From GCA-003244245 sp050699955 (GTDB lineage Bacteria; Actinomycetota; Actinomycetes; Mycobacteriales; Pseudonocardiaceae), in NCBI GenBank assembly GCA_050699955.1, contig JBOHGD010000010.1, positions 46,313 to 110,312 on the forward strand: a stretch of 64,000 bases of DNA, given 5' to 3'. Within the stretch, counting starts at the first letter, position 1, and every line of letters starts with the position of its first letter. A program made the translations under genes and the position numbers. This document shows positions 1 through 8,859 of the stretch, one piece after another. Below the pieces are notes generated by a model, which worked only from the letters and a program-made list of their open reading frames with translations, had not been told where the DNA came from and did not search any database.

Positions 1-1
1 C

Positions 2-1522
2 ATCGCGCTGCAAGGCCTGCGCGAGGCGCCCGCGCTCACCCCGGACCGCTACCGGCGGCTGGTGCGGATGCTCGCCGAGAGCGCCCGTCGGTGCTGGGCA
101 CAGCGGTCCCGGTTCAGCTCCGCCAACAACCACCTCGTCGGGGAGCTGGCCGGGCTGGCGACCGTGGCACTGCTGTTCCCCGAGCTGGCCCAGGCCCGGG
201 TGTGGGAACAGCGGGCGCTGCAGGCGCTGTGCGTGCAGGCGCGGCGTCAGATCCTGCCCGACGGGGCCGGTGCCGAGCAGGCCCTCGGCTACCAGGTCTT
301 CACCGCGGAGCTGCTGCTGGTCGTGGCGGCACTGCTCCGGCTGCGTGGCGACGAGCCACCACCGGCGATCCTGCAGGCGCTCGATCGCAGCGCCGGCTTC
401 CTCGCGGCGCTGGTCGGGGACGACGACCCGGCGCCGCGATACGGCGACGACGACGAGGGCTTCGCGCTGCGCCTGGACGCGGCGCCGCTACGGACGGTGC
501 GCGACCACCTCGCGGCGGTCGCGGCGGTCACCGGCAACCCGGCGGCCCACCGCGCCGCAGCGCCGGGGCCGGCTGCCGGCTGGTTCGCCGCGGCCGCCGG
601 CCCGAAGCCCGCCACACCGACCACCAGCTCCGGGCCGGGCAGTGCCTATGCGCCCGACGGAGGGGTAGTGGTACTCCGGTCAGGGCCGGGAGCATCGGGA
701 TCACGGCGCGTCGTCATGGACGTCGGCCCGCTGGGGTACCTCTCGATCGCCGCGCACGGGCACGCGGACGCACTCGCGGTGACCCTGAGCGTCGACGGCC
801 AGGAGCTGATCGGCGACCCGGGTGCGGCGAGCTACTACGGCCACCCGCAGTGGCGGCGGGCGCATCGCGGCACCCGGGCACATGCCACGGTGTGCGTCGA
901 CGACACCGACCAGTCGGTCATCGCGGGGCCGTTCCTGTGGACCGAGCATGCCTCGGTGACGGTGCACGCGGTCGACCTGGAGCGCGGCATCGTCGACGCC
1001 GAGCATGACGGCTACCGCAGGCTGCGCTCCCCCGTGCGGCACCGGCGGTGGCTGCTCGCCCCTCCGGACTCGGCGACGTTGCTCGTGGTCGACCTGCTGC
1101 ACGGGGAGGGCACGCACCGGATCCGCGGCTCGTGGCCGCTGCACCCGTCGCTCGACGCGACGCCCGAACCGGCCGGGCATCGGGTCACCCGGGCCGGCTC
1201 GCCCGTGCTGCGGCTGTGCTACGCGGCCAGTGCCGAGCTGAGCCGACACGAGGTGCGCGGGGATCCACAGACGAACCTCGGGTGGTGGTCGAGCCGGCTC
1301 GAGTCCCGCGAGCCCGGGTGGCTCGTCGGCGCCCAGTGCAACGCGCCGCTGCCCGTCGCACTGGTCACCCTGATCCGTGCGGGGCAGCCGGTGCCAGAAC
1401 ACTGTGCCGCGCTCACGACGTCGCTGACGCCGGAGGCCATCGAGATCGGCTGGCGCGACGACGACCAGGAGCGAGGTGTCCGGGTCGACATCACCCGTCC
1501 CGGGACCGTGGCATATCAATGA
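2..1522 (+). CDS. Heparinase II/III family protein (5' end outside window)
   Basis: The reading frame is already open at base 2, so the true start lies upstream; 506 residues are visible. The N-terminal part is helical and includes SSANNHLVGELAGL, typical of the alginate-lyase-like toroid of heparinase II/III proteins. The C-terminal half is a beta-sandwich type with the AHGHADAL segment (His near visible residue 252) followed by GDPGAASYYG, which belongs to the heparinase II/III C-terminal domain. Family members cleave uronate-containing polysaccharides by beta-elimination. It precedes a glycosyltransferase and a flippase on the same strand, so it may trim or remodel the glycan made here. 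Substrate unknown; no export signal can be judged because the start is missing. Confidence 0.85.
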   Translation: MALQGLREAPALTPDRYRRLVRMLAESARRCWAQRSRFSSANNHLVGELAGLATVALLFPELAQARVWEQRALQALCVQARRQILPDGAGAEQALGYQVFTAELLLVVAALLRLRGDEPPPAILQALDRSAGFLAALVGDDDPAPRYGDDDEGFALRLDAAPLRTVRDHLAAVAAVTGNPAAHRAAAPGPAAGWFAAAAGPKPATPTTSSGPGSAYAPDGGVVVLRSGPGASGSRRVVMDVGPLGYLSIAAHGHADALAVTLSVDGQELIGDPGAASYYGHPQWRRAHRGTRAHATVCVDDTDQSVIAGPFLWTEHASVTVHAVDLERGIVDAEHDGYRRLRSPVRHRRWLLAPPDSATLLVVDLLHGEGTHRIRGSWPLHPSLDATPEPAGHRVTRAGSPVLRLCYAASAELSRHEVRGDPQTNLGWWSSRLESREPGWLVGAQCNAPLPVALVTLIRAGQPVPEHCAALTTSLTPEAIEIGWRDDDQERGVRVDITRPGTVAYQ

Positions 1523-1545
1523 CCGGGCTGGTGGCACCCTCAGCG

Positions 1546-1572
1546 GTCGGTAATGAACGGTCCGTTACCGAC
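1546..1572. promoter_or_regulatory. 27-bp dyad between heparinase and glycosyltransferase genes
   Basis: Perfect 8-bp arms GTCGGTAA and TTACCGAC flank an 11-base centre that itself contains the palindrome ACGGTCCGT. It lies 24 bases after the heparinase stop and about 55 bases before the glycosyltransferase start. It could be an operator or a weak processing hairpin; there is no T-tract, so a classical terminator is unlikely. Confidence 0.35.
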
Positions 1573-1627
1573 GACTAGCCAGGTGAGCCCGGGCGCGCCG
1601 GCTGCTTGACCTGACAGGAGACCAGCA

Positions 1628-2659
1628 GTGCCCTCCGCAGACGCTCCGATGTTCAGCATCCTGTGCACCGCCTACCAGACCGAGGCCTACCTCGCGGAGA
1701 CGATCGAGTCGGTACTGGCGCAGACCCGCCGGGACTGGGAGCTGGTGGTGGTGGACAACGGGCGCTCCGCGGAGATCGCCGGGATCGTGCGGCACTACCT
1801 GCACGACCCGCGGATCCGGCTGGTGCGTCAGGAGAACCGGGGCATCGTCGGCGGGGTGATGGCCGCGGCCGGGGTGGCCACCGGCCGGTACTTCGTGGTG
1901 CTGGACAGCGACGACGCGATCACGCCGGACTTCTGCGCCCGGATGGGAGCGATCCTGCAGGCCGGCCCCGGCATCGACGCACTCGGCTGCGACGCGGTCT
2001 GTTTCGCCGACCCCGGGGGCCACGAGCTGCCGCACAGCTACCTGCGCTCGATGGGCATCAAGCGCCCGCCCCGGCTGGAACACCGGCTGACGGTCGCCGA
2101 CATCATCCGCGGCGAGCAGCCCTACTACACCGGCGCCTTCCGCCGGGAGGCGTGGGAGGCGGTCGGGGGCTACCAGACCGACTCGCCCAAGGCGGAGGAC
2201 CTGAGCATCCTGCTCCGCCTGGCCGTGGCCGGCTTCGACATCCGCGCGATCCCGGACCGGCTGGGGCGCTACCGCATCCGGGCGGACTCCACCTCGCGCC
2301 ACCCGAGCAGTGTCGAGTCGTTCGAGGAGAGTGTCGAGCGGGCCCTGACCGCGGCCGCGGCGGCGTCCGGTCGGCCGGAGGACCTCGACGCGCTACGGAC
2401 CCGCCGGCAGCAGGTTCGCTATCTGCAGGCGCTGCGAAGGGCCCGCTGGGCGTTCCGGCACAACGACCTGGCCCAGGCGCGCCAGGAGGTCCGGCTGGCC
2501 TTCGGGCAGCGCCCGACCCTGCGCACCCGCGCGCTGCTGGTCGCGCTCGCCGTGGCGCCCGGCCTGCTGCGCCACGTTCACCCGGTGAAGCAGCGGCTGA
2601 CCGGCCACGCCAACCGGATCGCCGGACGCATCGCGCGCGTGACCCGCCGCGCGGCGTGA
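1628..2659 (+). CDS. Glycosyltransferase family 2
   Basis: 343-residue GT-A glycosyltransferase starting at GTG with an AGGAG ribosome site about 8 bases upstream. The N-terminal FSILCTAYQTEAYLAETIES segment is the nucleotide-binding start of family GT2, and LDSDDAITPDF (Asp93-Asp96) is the metal-binding DXD-type motif. The middle AEDLSILLRLA segment resembles the acceptor/catalytic ED motif. No membrane segments are obvious apart from a short hydrophobic stretch near the C-terminus, so it should act at the cytoplasmic face. Its TGA overlaps the GTG start of the flippase gene, indicating translational coupling. The sugar transferred cannot be told from sequence. Confidence 0.9.
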   Translation: MPSADAPMFSILCTAYQTEAYLAETIESVLAQTRRDWELVVVDNGRSAEIAGIVRHYLHDPRIRLVRQENRGIVGGVMAAAGVATGRYFVVLDSDDAITPDFCARMGAILQAGPGIDALGCDAVCFADPGGHELPHSYLRSMGIKRPPRLEHRLTVADIIRGEQPYYTGAFRREAWEAVGGYQTDSPKAEDLSILLRLAVAGFDIRAIPDRLGRYRIRADSTSRHPSSVESFEESVERALTAAAAASGRPEDLDALRTRRQQVRYLQALRRARWAFRHNDLAQARQEVRLAFGQRPTLRTRALLVALAVAPGLLRHVHPVKQRLTGHANRIAGRIARVTRRAA

Positions 2660-4167
2660 AATCCGACGAAGCCGGCGTCGGCGACCTCGGGGCCACCCTG
2701 CGCAGGGGTGCGGTCATCTCGGCGGTCGTGCTCGTGGTCGTGCAGGCCACCTCCCTGCTGCAGACCCTGGTACTCGCCCGGCTGCTCAGCCCCACCGACA
2801 TCGGCCTGTTCGCCGCGGGCACGCTGCTGTCCGGCGTGCTGCTCACCCTCTCCGAAGGCGGGCTGCGCGGTGCGCTGATCCAGCGCGACGGCGACGTCGA
2901 CGACGCGGCCGACACGGTGTTCTGGGCGAGCCTGATCACCGGGACGGCGATGAGCCTCGCGTTGCTCGCGGCGTCGCCCCTGATCGGCATGCTGTTCAAC
3001 AGCCGGGTCGCGGGGCTGATCGCCGCTGCCACCTCCGGCACGCTGGTGCTGCACTCGATGACCAACGTGCCCGACGCCCTCATGCAGCGTCGCTTCAACT
3101 TCAAGCGCCGCCTCATCGTCGACCCGAGCGTGGCGCTGAGCTTCGCGGTGGTGTCGGTGGTGCTCGCGGCGCTCGGCTTCGGTGTCTGGAGCCTGGTGGC
3201 CGGCTCCTACGCCTCCCTGCTCGTGTGGGTCGCCACCACCTGGTTGCTGGCGGGCTGGAAACCCGGGCACGGCCGGGCCTCGGTGCGGATGTGGCGCGAG
3301 CTGGCCCGGTTCGCCTTCCCCCTGGTGATCGAGGGCGTCGGAGACCGGTGCCGGGAGACGATCGAGACCACTGTGGTGGGCCGGGGCCTGTCCACCGCCG
3401 CACTCGGGTACTACCGCTACGGCAGGCGGATCGCGCTGATCCCCGGCCTGGCTGTGGTCCAGGTGTGTTCGTACGTGCTCTTCCCGGCCTTCTCCCGGAT
3501 CGCGGGCGATCCGGCCCGCTTCCGCCGGGCATTCCTGCGCGCGCTCGGCTGGATCTGGTTCGCGGCCGCACCCGTCGCGGCGCTCGTCGTCGCCCTCGGC
3601 GAACCGGCCACGGTGGTGCTGCTGGGCGAGAAGTGGCGCCCGGCCGGGGTGGTGCTGATGGCGCTGACCGGCTACGGGCTGGGCGAGGCCCTGAACGCGG
3701 TCTGCGGGGAGTCCCTCAAGGGAGCAGGACGGCCCCAGCTGCTCAACTGGCTCACCGCGGTGGGGCTGGTGAGCCTGGTCGGCCTGCTCTTCGCGCTGAT
3801 CCCGTTCGGGCTGGTCGGCGTCGGCCTGGCGATCTCCCTCTCGGCGGTGACGGTGGGCGTCGTCAACCTCGCCATCGCGCGACGGGTGGTCGGGGTGTCG
3901 GTCGCCGAGATCCTCGCCCGACTGGTCCCGCCGGTCATCGGGGCGCTCGTCGCACTCGCGATCATCGGGCCGCTGGAGCACCTCGTCCTGCACTCCGACC
4001 AGCACCCGGCGGTCGCCGCGCTGGCGCTGCTCGGCCTCCAGTCCGTCCTGTTCGGGCTGATCTACCTGGTGGTTCTCCGGATGGTCGCACCCGCGACCAT
4101 CGCCGAGCTCGGCCGTGGCGTCCGAGCGTTCCGCACCCGCGGGCAACGCACCGCCACCAGCGACTGA
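2656..4167 (+). CDS. Wzx-like polysaccharide flippase (MATE/MOP superfamily)
   Basis: 503-residue integral membrane protein. I set the start at the GTG that overlaps the preceding TGA; the same frame is open much further upstream, but only as a shadow of the glycosyltransferase gene. The start of the mature frame, LGATLRRGAVISAVVLVVVQ, is the typical entry of polysaccharide_synt/Wzx proteins, followed by about 12-14 hydrophobic helices. LSPTDIGLFAAGTLLSG and MQRRFNFKR are family-like features. The predicted role is to flip an undecaprenyl-linked repeat unit across the membrane. The overlap with the GT2 gene and nearness to the initiating sugar transferase 13 kb away support a Wzx role, although no Wzy polymerase is recognisable in the window. 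Confidence 0.88.
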   Translation: MKSDEAGVGDLGATLRRGAVISAVVLVVVQATSLLQTLVLARLLSPTDIGLFAAGTLLSGVLLTLSEGGLRGALIQRDGDVDDAADTVFWASLITGTAMSLALLAASPLIGMLFNSRVAGLIAAATSGTLVLHSMTNVPDALMQRRFNFKRRLIVDPSVALSFAVVSVVLAALGFGVWSLVAGSYASLLVWVATTWLLAGWKPGHGRASVRMWRELARFAFPLVIEGVGDRCRETIETTVVGRGLSTAALGYYRYGRRIALIPGLAVVQVCSYVLFPAFSRIAGDPARFRRAFLRALGWIWFAAAPVAALVVALGEPATVVLLGEKWRPAGVVLMALTGYGLGEALNAVCGESLKGAGRPQLLNWLTAVGLVSLVGLLFALIPFGLVGVGLAISLSAVTVGVVNLAIARRVVGVSVAEILARLVPPVIGALVALAIIGPLEHLVLHSDQHPAVAALALLGLQSVLFGLIYLVVLRMVAPATIAELGRGVRAFRTRGQRTATSD

Positions 4168-4192
4168 CCGCTGTTCCTGGCCGGACGAGAGG

Positions 4193-5248
4193 TCAGGGGC
4201 TGTTGGCTTCCTCGTGGAAACCCGGCCGGGACGAGTCGTCGACCTCCACGAGAGGGACGGGGTCGCGGGTGGTGTTGGCGATCACCGTGCAGCCGGTCGA
4301 CCCATCAGTGATCATGATCCCGCGGGTGAGGTTGGGCCCGGAGATGGTGTTCTGCCGCAGCTCGACGCCTGGCCATCGACGCAGGTTCACCGCCTGGTCA
4401 CCGTTGGACGCGCAGGTGTTGCCCACGAAGGTGATCGAAGGCATCCCGGCGGGAACGCCACTGTTGCCGCCCTGGTCACCGGTCGCGATCAGACACTGCG
4501 CGTCGACGTTGCGGCAGGTGTTGCCCGAGATCACGACGTCGAAGGTGGGCGGGCTGTTGTCGTCGTAGGTCTGGAAGCAGTCGGGGTGCGGCGGGCTGGC
4601 ATAGCCCTCGGCGGAGATGTCCCGGATCGTGTTGCGGGTGATCCGGTGACCGTTGCCGAAGAAGCGCACGCCATCGGCGTCGCCGTCGCCTCGTGGCACC
4701 GTTCCGCTCACGGTGTTGGAGTCCACCGTGATCCGCTGTCCCCTGATCCAGATGCCGACCGTGGCGACATGCTGCACGGTGTTGGACGCGATCGTCGAGT
4801 CGATGCACGACGCGCAGGTGATCCCGCCCTGCTGAGTGTCGCGAACGGTGTTGTTCCTGGCCGTGAGACCTACCCCCTGCAAGAGCATCCCATCGCCGCC
4901 GGCGACCACGAAACCCTCGACGGAGACATAGTCGGCGGCCACGTGGATGTCACGGACGGTCGTCCCGTCCCCGACCAGCCTGACCGGCGTCCCGGCGGTA
5001 CCCGACCTCATCATCGTCACGTCGGCGCCGGCGAGGTCACCACCGGTCAGGCAGAACGTCTCTCCCGGATTGGCGTCGGCCAGGACCACGGACACGTCGT
5101 CGGCTTGGGTGATCGTATGGGTGCAACCCGACGGTGCGTGCGCCGTGGGCTGCTGGTCCGCGGAGCCGCATCCGGTGCCCAGCACCAGCACGCTCAGCAG
5201 CACGAGGGACCAGACCGACACCGCTCGGGGCACGCGCATCGGCGCCAT
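4193..5248 (-). CDS. Right-handed beta-helix lipoprotein
   Basis: 351 residues with a lipoprotein signal: positively charged start, hydrophobic core SVWSLVLLSVLVL, then the lipobox LGTGC near residue 27. The remainder shows repeating short N-rich turns (NNTV, SNTV, NTVSG, NTIRD, NTCRN) characteristic of pectate-lyase/NosD-type parallel beta-helices. Such folds bind or cleave polysaccharides. It is convergent with the flippase gene (25 bases apart) at the edge of the glycan locus, so a glycan-binding or lyase role at the cell surface fits, but no catalytic residues can be assigned. A second in-frame ATG lies three codons into the protein. Confidence 0.8.
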   Translation of the reverse strand: MAPMRVPRAVSVWSLVLLSVLVLGTGCGSADQQPTAHAPSGCTHTITQADDVSVVLADANPGETFCLTGGDLAGADVTMMRSGTAGTPVRLVGDGTTVRDIHVAADYVSVEGFVVAGGDGMLLQGVGLTARNNTVRDTQQGGITCASCIDSTIASNTVQHVATVGIWIRGQRITVDSNTVSGTVPRGDGDADGVRFFGNGHRITRNTIRDISAEGYASPPHPDCFQTYDDNSPPTFDVVISGNTCRNVDAQCLIATGDQGGNSGVPAGMPSITFVGNTCASNGDQAVNLRRWPGVELRQNTISGPNLTRGIMITDGSTGCTVIANTTRDPVPLVEVDDSSRPGFHEEANSP

Positions 5249-5368
5249 CAGCCGACGTTCCAGGAAACGATGTCCCTCGCAGCGGGGGTAGTGGCCATGG
5301 GGTCGACGCTACGGAGAACCCGGACGTCCCGATAGCGATCGGCGGGCAGGTACACCCTGAGGAGAAGC

Positions 5369-6532
5369 TCAGGAGGAGGTCGGGGCAGCCCGATCGGGAC
5401 TGCCACCCATCATCCGCAGCATCGGCAGACCGCCGCTGCGCAGGAAGCGGACGACGAGAACCGCGGCGAGGGCGAGGAAGACGATGTTGAGCCAGGTGGT
5501 GTAGTTCCAGCTGATCCCCGCCTCGGTGACGATCGCGGCACGGGTGGACGGGACCAGGCCCAACGGCCGGAAGACCAGTTCGACGACGTACCCGGCGGCG
5601 GCCATCGCCAGGTAGAAGAAGGCGAAGATCCGCAGCGCCATACCGGTGCCGTAGTACTTCCGGTAGATCAGCAGGATCGGGATGATGATCAGGTCGGCGA
5701 AGATGAACGAGACCACCCCGCCGAAGCTGATCCCGCCGTTCCACAGCACCGCGGCCAGCGGCACGTTGCCGATCGAGCAGACGAAGCTGACCACCGCGAC
5801 CAGCGGGCCGATCAGCGGACCCCACAGCGTTGCGGCGAGCGGGTGCGCGTCCAGGAAGAAGACCTGCAACGCCGACGCCGGCACCCAGGCGGCGAAGGCG
5901 CCCGCGATGAGCAGCCCACCGACGATGTCGCGCCACACCGCGGCCCAGTCCATCACGAACAGCCGGCTGGTCGCGGTGAACCCGGCCGGGCCGACCAGCC
6001 GCCTCCAGATCGGCCCCCGCTCGCGGACCGACATGTCCATCGCCGCGTGGCCCTCCATCGACCCGGCCAGTCCCCGGTCGGCCTGGACCCGGGCGGCCTC
6101 GATGATCCGGCGATCGAGGAACAGCCGGAACAGCACCGCGACGAACACGATCATCAGCGGGCCACCGACGAACTCGGCCAGGGTGAACTGCCAGCCCATC
6201 AGCAGCGCGAGGATGACACCCAGCTCGACCACCAGGTTCGTGGAGGCGATCTCGAAGGCCATCGCCGCGGTGAAGTGCGCGCCCTTGCGGAACAACGCCC
6301 TGGCCAGCGCCACCGCGGCGTAGGAGCACGACGAGGACGCCGCACCCAGGCCGGTGGCGACCGCCAGGCTGGCCGGGGAGTCGTCGGGCATCAGCCGGCT
6401 GATCTCCTGCCTGGAGACCACCGCCTGCACAGCGGCGGACAGGAAGAAGCCCAGAATCAGGGCCCACAGGATCTCCCAGCTCATCGAGCCCGCGATCGCC
6501 AATGCGTGTCCGATCCCGTGCAGCACGCCCAT
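5369..6532 (-). CDS. Predicted permease, DUF318/YraQ (ArsP-like) family
   Basis: 387-residue polytopic membrane protein with about 8-10 hydrophobic helices in two halves separated by a charged cytoplasmic loop (residues about 155-190). The first half has the conserved GLGAASSSCSYAAVALARAL stretch with a Ser/Cys-rich membrane motif, and the second half has FVCSIGNVPLAAVLW; these paired motifs are typical of UPF0718/ArsP-type permeases, some of which export organoarsenicals. I prefer the ATG at 6532 because GGGAGGTG lies 7 bases upstream; a GTG at 6541 would overlap that site. No arsenic regulator or reductase is next to it, so the substrate is open. Confidence 0.82.
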   Translation of the reverse strand: MGVLHGIGHALAIAGSMSWEILWALILGFFLSAAVQAVVSRQEISRLMPDDSPASLAVATGLGAASSSCSYAAVALARALFRKGAHFTAAMAFEIASTNLVVELGVILALLMGWQFTLAEFVGGPLMIVFVAVLFRLFLDRRIIEAARVQADRGLAGSMEGHAAMDMSVRERGPIWRRLVGPAGFTATSRLFVMDWAAVWRDIVGGLLIAGAFAAWVPASALQVFFLDAHPLAATLWGPLIGPLVAVVSFVCSIGNVPLAAVLWNGGISFGGVVSFIFADLIIIPILLIYRKYYGTGMALRIFAFFYLAMAAAGYVVELVFRPLGLVPSTRAAIVTEAGISWNYTTWLNIVFLALAAVLVVRFLRSGGLPMLRMMGGSPDRAAPTSS

Positions 6533-6564
6533 GACGCTCACCTCCCGGCCGCACGCTCAGCCAA

Positions 6565-7533
6565 TCACGCGCCGGGTGACCCGCGCAGTGCCCAGTGGTA
6601 CATCCCGGCGTCCGGGTTCTCGTGGTGCCAGCTCACCTGGGTTCGGCCGGTCGGCAGGCGCTCGGTATGGACCACGCCGAGATTGCTCTGCTCGACGACC
6701 TGTTCACCGGTCCAGGAAGCCGGGAACACGACCTTCAGGGTGAGCTCGGTGGTGGTCGGCGGGTGCCGCTGATCGAGGGTGGCGGTCGCCCACGACAAGG
6801 TGTCCTCACCCGAGCTGCGCAGCGGGTTCCACAGCTGCGGCGAGCGGTACCGCAGCACCCATTCGGTCTCGGCCTGCAACCCCGGCTGGAACAGGATCAT
6901 CACCAGCGGCCTGCCGTCCACATCCCGCACCGGGTGGACCTCGACATGGGTGTCCTCACCGTCCACCTGGCAGACGAGCGCGAGATCGTCCAGCTCGGAC
7001 GATCCGTCGGACCAGTTCACGATGGGGGCCAATATCCGGTAGACCAGATAGGGCCTCGGTCTGGTCCAACGCCGCTCGACGACGGTGTCCTGCCCGTCCT
7101 GCTCGCCGATCAGGACACTGATCTCCACTCGTTCCTCGAACAGCGGGAACTGCCGGTCGACCAGCCCGCGCATGGCGGCGGCATAGACCTGCAGCTGCCG
7201 CCGGTAGTCCGCGAGTCCATGACCGGGTGGGCAGAGCTGAGTCGCTGGACCGCCCACCGGTTCGGACGGCTCCGCGATGGCCGGGTCGCCGCCCTGATAG
7301 AGCGCGGCGAGCTGGGCACGTCTGGTCACCCCGATCTTGCGGAACAGGGTGCGCATGTGCGCCTCCACGGTCCGGCGCGAGATGGCGAGCCGAGCCGCGA
7401 TCTCGTCGTTGCTCAGCCCGGTGACAGCGAGATGAAGCACTTCATCCTCACGCTGAGTCAGCTGCGCCCTCGTCACAGGGTCACTCCCTCGGTAGGACTC
7501 CTCCGCAGACCAGCTCATATTACGTAGGTACAT
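6565..7533 (-). CDS. LuxR-type HTH regulator with unrecognised C-terminal domain
   Basis: 322 residues. The LuxR/GerE helix-turn-helix lies at the N-terminus (about 24-85: LTQREDEVLHLAVTGLSNDE then ISRRTVEAHMRTLFRKIGV), the reverse of the usual order in which it ends the protein. The remaining 220 residues contain a long helical stretch and then beta-rich sequence (VEISVLIGEQ, VERRWTRPRPYLVYRILAP, TELTLKVVFP) that I cannot assign to a family. No receiver or ATPase domain is present. ATG at 7533 and 7518 lack clear ribosome sites; a GTG at 7476 with GAGGGAG upstream is a serious alternative start. It is divergent from the small membrane protein at 7638. Confidence 0.75.
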   Translation of the reverse strand: MYLRNMSWSAEESYRGSDPVTRAQLTQREDEVLHLAVTGLSNDEIAARLAISRRTVEAHMRTLFRKIGVTRRAQLAALYQGGDPAIAEPSEPVGGPATQLCPPGHGLADYRRQLQVYAAAMRGLVDRQFPLFEERVEISVLIGEQDGQDTVVERRWTRPRPYLVYRILAPIVNWSDGSSELDDLALVCQVDGEDTHVEVHPVRDVDGRPLVMILFQPGLQAETEWVLRYRSPQLWNPLRSSGEDTLSWATATLDQRHPPTTTELTLKVVFPASWTGEQVVEQSNLGVVHTERLPTGRTQVSWHHENPDAGMYHWALRGSPGA

Positions 7534-7550
7534 ACTCGGTGTACAGGGGG

Positions 7551-7579
7551 TTGAATCACTGCAATTCTACCTATAGCAT
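7551..7579 (+). promoter_or_regulatory. Candidate promoter for the small membrane protein
   Basis: TTGAAT at 7551-7556 and TAGCAT at 7574-7579 are separated by exactly 17 bases and sit about 60 bases upstream of the ATG at 7638. The surrounding 100 bases are AT-rich compared with the rest of the window and are shared with the divergent LuxR-type gene, so this is likely a bidirectional control region. Confidence 0.45.
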
Positions 7580-7637
7580 CTAAGGACTAACACCTAAGTA
7601 CTGAATACGTACGAAGTGTCCGCGAGGAGGTGCTCGC

Positions 7638-8012
7638 ATGGCTAGGCTCACCCGCTCACAGTTGGCGATGATGGCTGGATTCGAGATCCTGCCACCGACC
7701 TTGATGGTGTTACGGAACTATCCGGTGTGGGGAGCAGCGACCCTGGGTGCCGTACTGGCCGCCTCGGCGCTGCAGTCGTGGATAGTGGTCCGTTCCGAAC
7801 AGGACCGACACCGGGCCATCCTGTCGTATGCGCAGGACACCACCACTATGGGCGGCGATCCCAGCTCCGTGATAGCCGCCCTGCAGGGTAGCGGCGGTAG
7901 CAGCGAAGACGGCGCGGCTGCCCAGCTGGTACTGGGACACTATGATCCGCGCGGATACCGCGGCGACCAGCTCCCGGCGGCAGTCTGGTCCCAGCGGTAT
8001 CCACGTAGGTGA
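7638..8012 (+). CDS. Small hypothetical membrane protein
   Basis: 124 residues, ATG with GAGGAGG 9 bases upstream. Two weak hydrophobic stretches (MMAGFEILPPTLMVL and WGAATLGAVLAASALQSWIV, about residues 12-50) are followed by a hydrophilic tail with Gly/Ser-rich turns and no known motif. I do not recognise the family. It is divergently arranged with the LuxR-type regulator across a 104-base AT-rich promoter region, so it is a candidate target of that regulator. Codon use is more A/T-tolerant than in the housekeeping genes. Confidence 0.6.
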   Translation: MARLTRSQLAMMAGFEILPPTLMVLRNYPVWGAATLGAVLAASALQSWIVVRSEQDRHRAILSYAQDTTTMGGDPSSVIAALQGSGGSSEDGAAAQLVLGHYDPRGYRGDQLPAAVWSQRYPRR

Positions 8013-8163
8013 GGGTGATCGACGCCGCCCGATGTGACGGCGTGCCCCGGCGTCAGGAGTAGGCGCCGCCCGAAACACCTAGGTGATGCGACCGGAGAAG
8101 TGCATCCGGCACCAGGAGGTCGTCACCGGATCGCGATCGGCCGACTGCCGTCATCACGCCGGT

Positions 8164-8376
8164 TCACCCGGGACGGTCGAACTCGCCACGCTGAACCCCG
8201 GCGAGGAACTCTGCCCATTCCTCGCTGTTGAACCCGAGAGCCGGTCCCAGCGGGTTCTTCGAGTCCCGGACCCAGACGTGCTCAGCGGAGCACGTGAACT
8301 GCACACACTCTCCCGCACCACTCGCACTGCTCTTCCGCCAGAACGCAGCGCTCGGGGGCAGCGGCACCTTTCCCAT
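8164..8376 (-). CDS. DUF397 domain small protein
   Basis: 70 residues starting at the ATG at 8376, which has a good upstream GGAG/GAGGAG context; a longer open frame reaches 8544 but its N-terminus looks non-coding. The core AAFWRKSSASGAGECVQF, then VWVRDSKNP, and the end EEWAEFLAGVQRGEF are the DUF397 signature. DUF397 proteins in Streptomyces and relatives are usually encoded beside XRE/DUF5753 (WhiJ-type) regulators and behave like toxin-antitoxin or anti-regulator pairs in development. Here the partner-type XRE gene lies 483 bases away on the opposite strand, with a large palindrome between them. Confidence 0.85.
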   Translation of the reverse strand: MGKVPLPPSAAFWRKSSASGAGECVQFTCSAEHVWVRDSKNPLGPALGFNSEEWAEFLAGVQRGEFDRPG

Positions 8377-8498
8377 GCCGTACTCCTCACTCCTGCGGGA
8401 CGGCGCATCTCTCGCTCCAGCGAACGTCGGCCGGGTCCGCCATGAATCGCTCGTCGAGTGGCCGGGCCCAGCAGGAGAGGTGCGCGTCAGACGACTGG

Positions 8499-8527
8499 TC
8501 TTCTCAGCCTGGTCCAGGCTGAGAAGA
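8499..8527. promoter_or_regulatory. 29-nt perfect palindrome upstream of DUF397 gene
   Basis: Arms TCTTCTCAGCCTGG and CCAGGCTGAGAAGA (14 bp each, perfect) around a single T. It lies 122 bases upstream of the DUF397 start and 330 bases upstream of the XRE gene, next to the most AT-rich stretch of the neighbourhood (about 8540-8590, where I see no gene). A single-base centre suits a dimeric protein-binding operator better than an RNA hairpin. Confidence 0.5.
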
Positions 8528-8859
8528 TCCAGTGTGACGAGCACATTATAACGGTATTATTAAGCTATATCGATTCAGCTTCATTAACTCCTGCCATCGC
8601 AAACGCCAGCCGACCCGAACTCGGCCTCGAAGGCGGCCCGATGGCAGCCGTCACCCTGCCTCCGCCGACTCGGCACCAGCCGGACAGACAAGGGCAGAAC
8701 GTCAGGTCGCGGGGTCAGTCGCCATGCCACCTGCGGTACGCGAGGTGCGATCGGCCTGCTAGCGTGCTGCCACATGGCAGGATGCTCGTGTATAAACAGA
8801 TATGAGGCTGAACGTCACCGGTCCGTACGACAGGTGACATCGACGAGGAAGAAGGCGGG

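Noticed and set aside
2578..4146. 522-codon minus-strand frame opposite the flippase gene
   Set aside because: Composition is His/Arg/Gln-rich shadow sequence; the plus strand has clear membrane helices.
8377..8544. N-terminal extension of the DUF397 protein
   Set aside because: It reads through the 29-nt palindrome, has no similarity to DUF397 and lacks a ribosome site, unlike the ATG at 8376.
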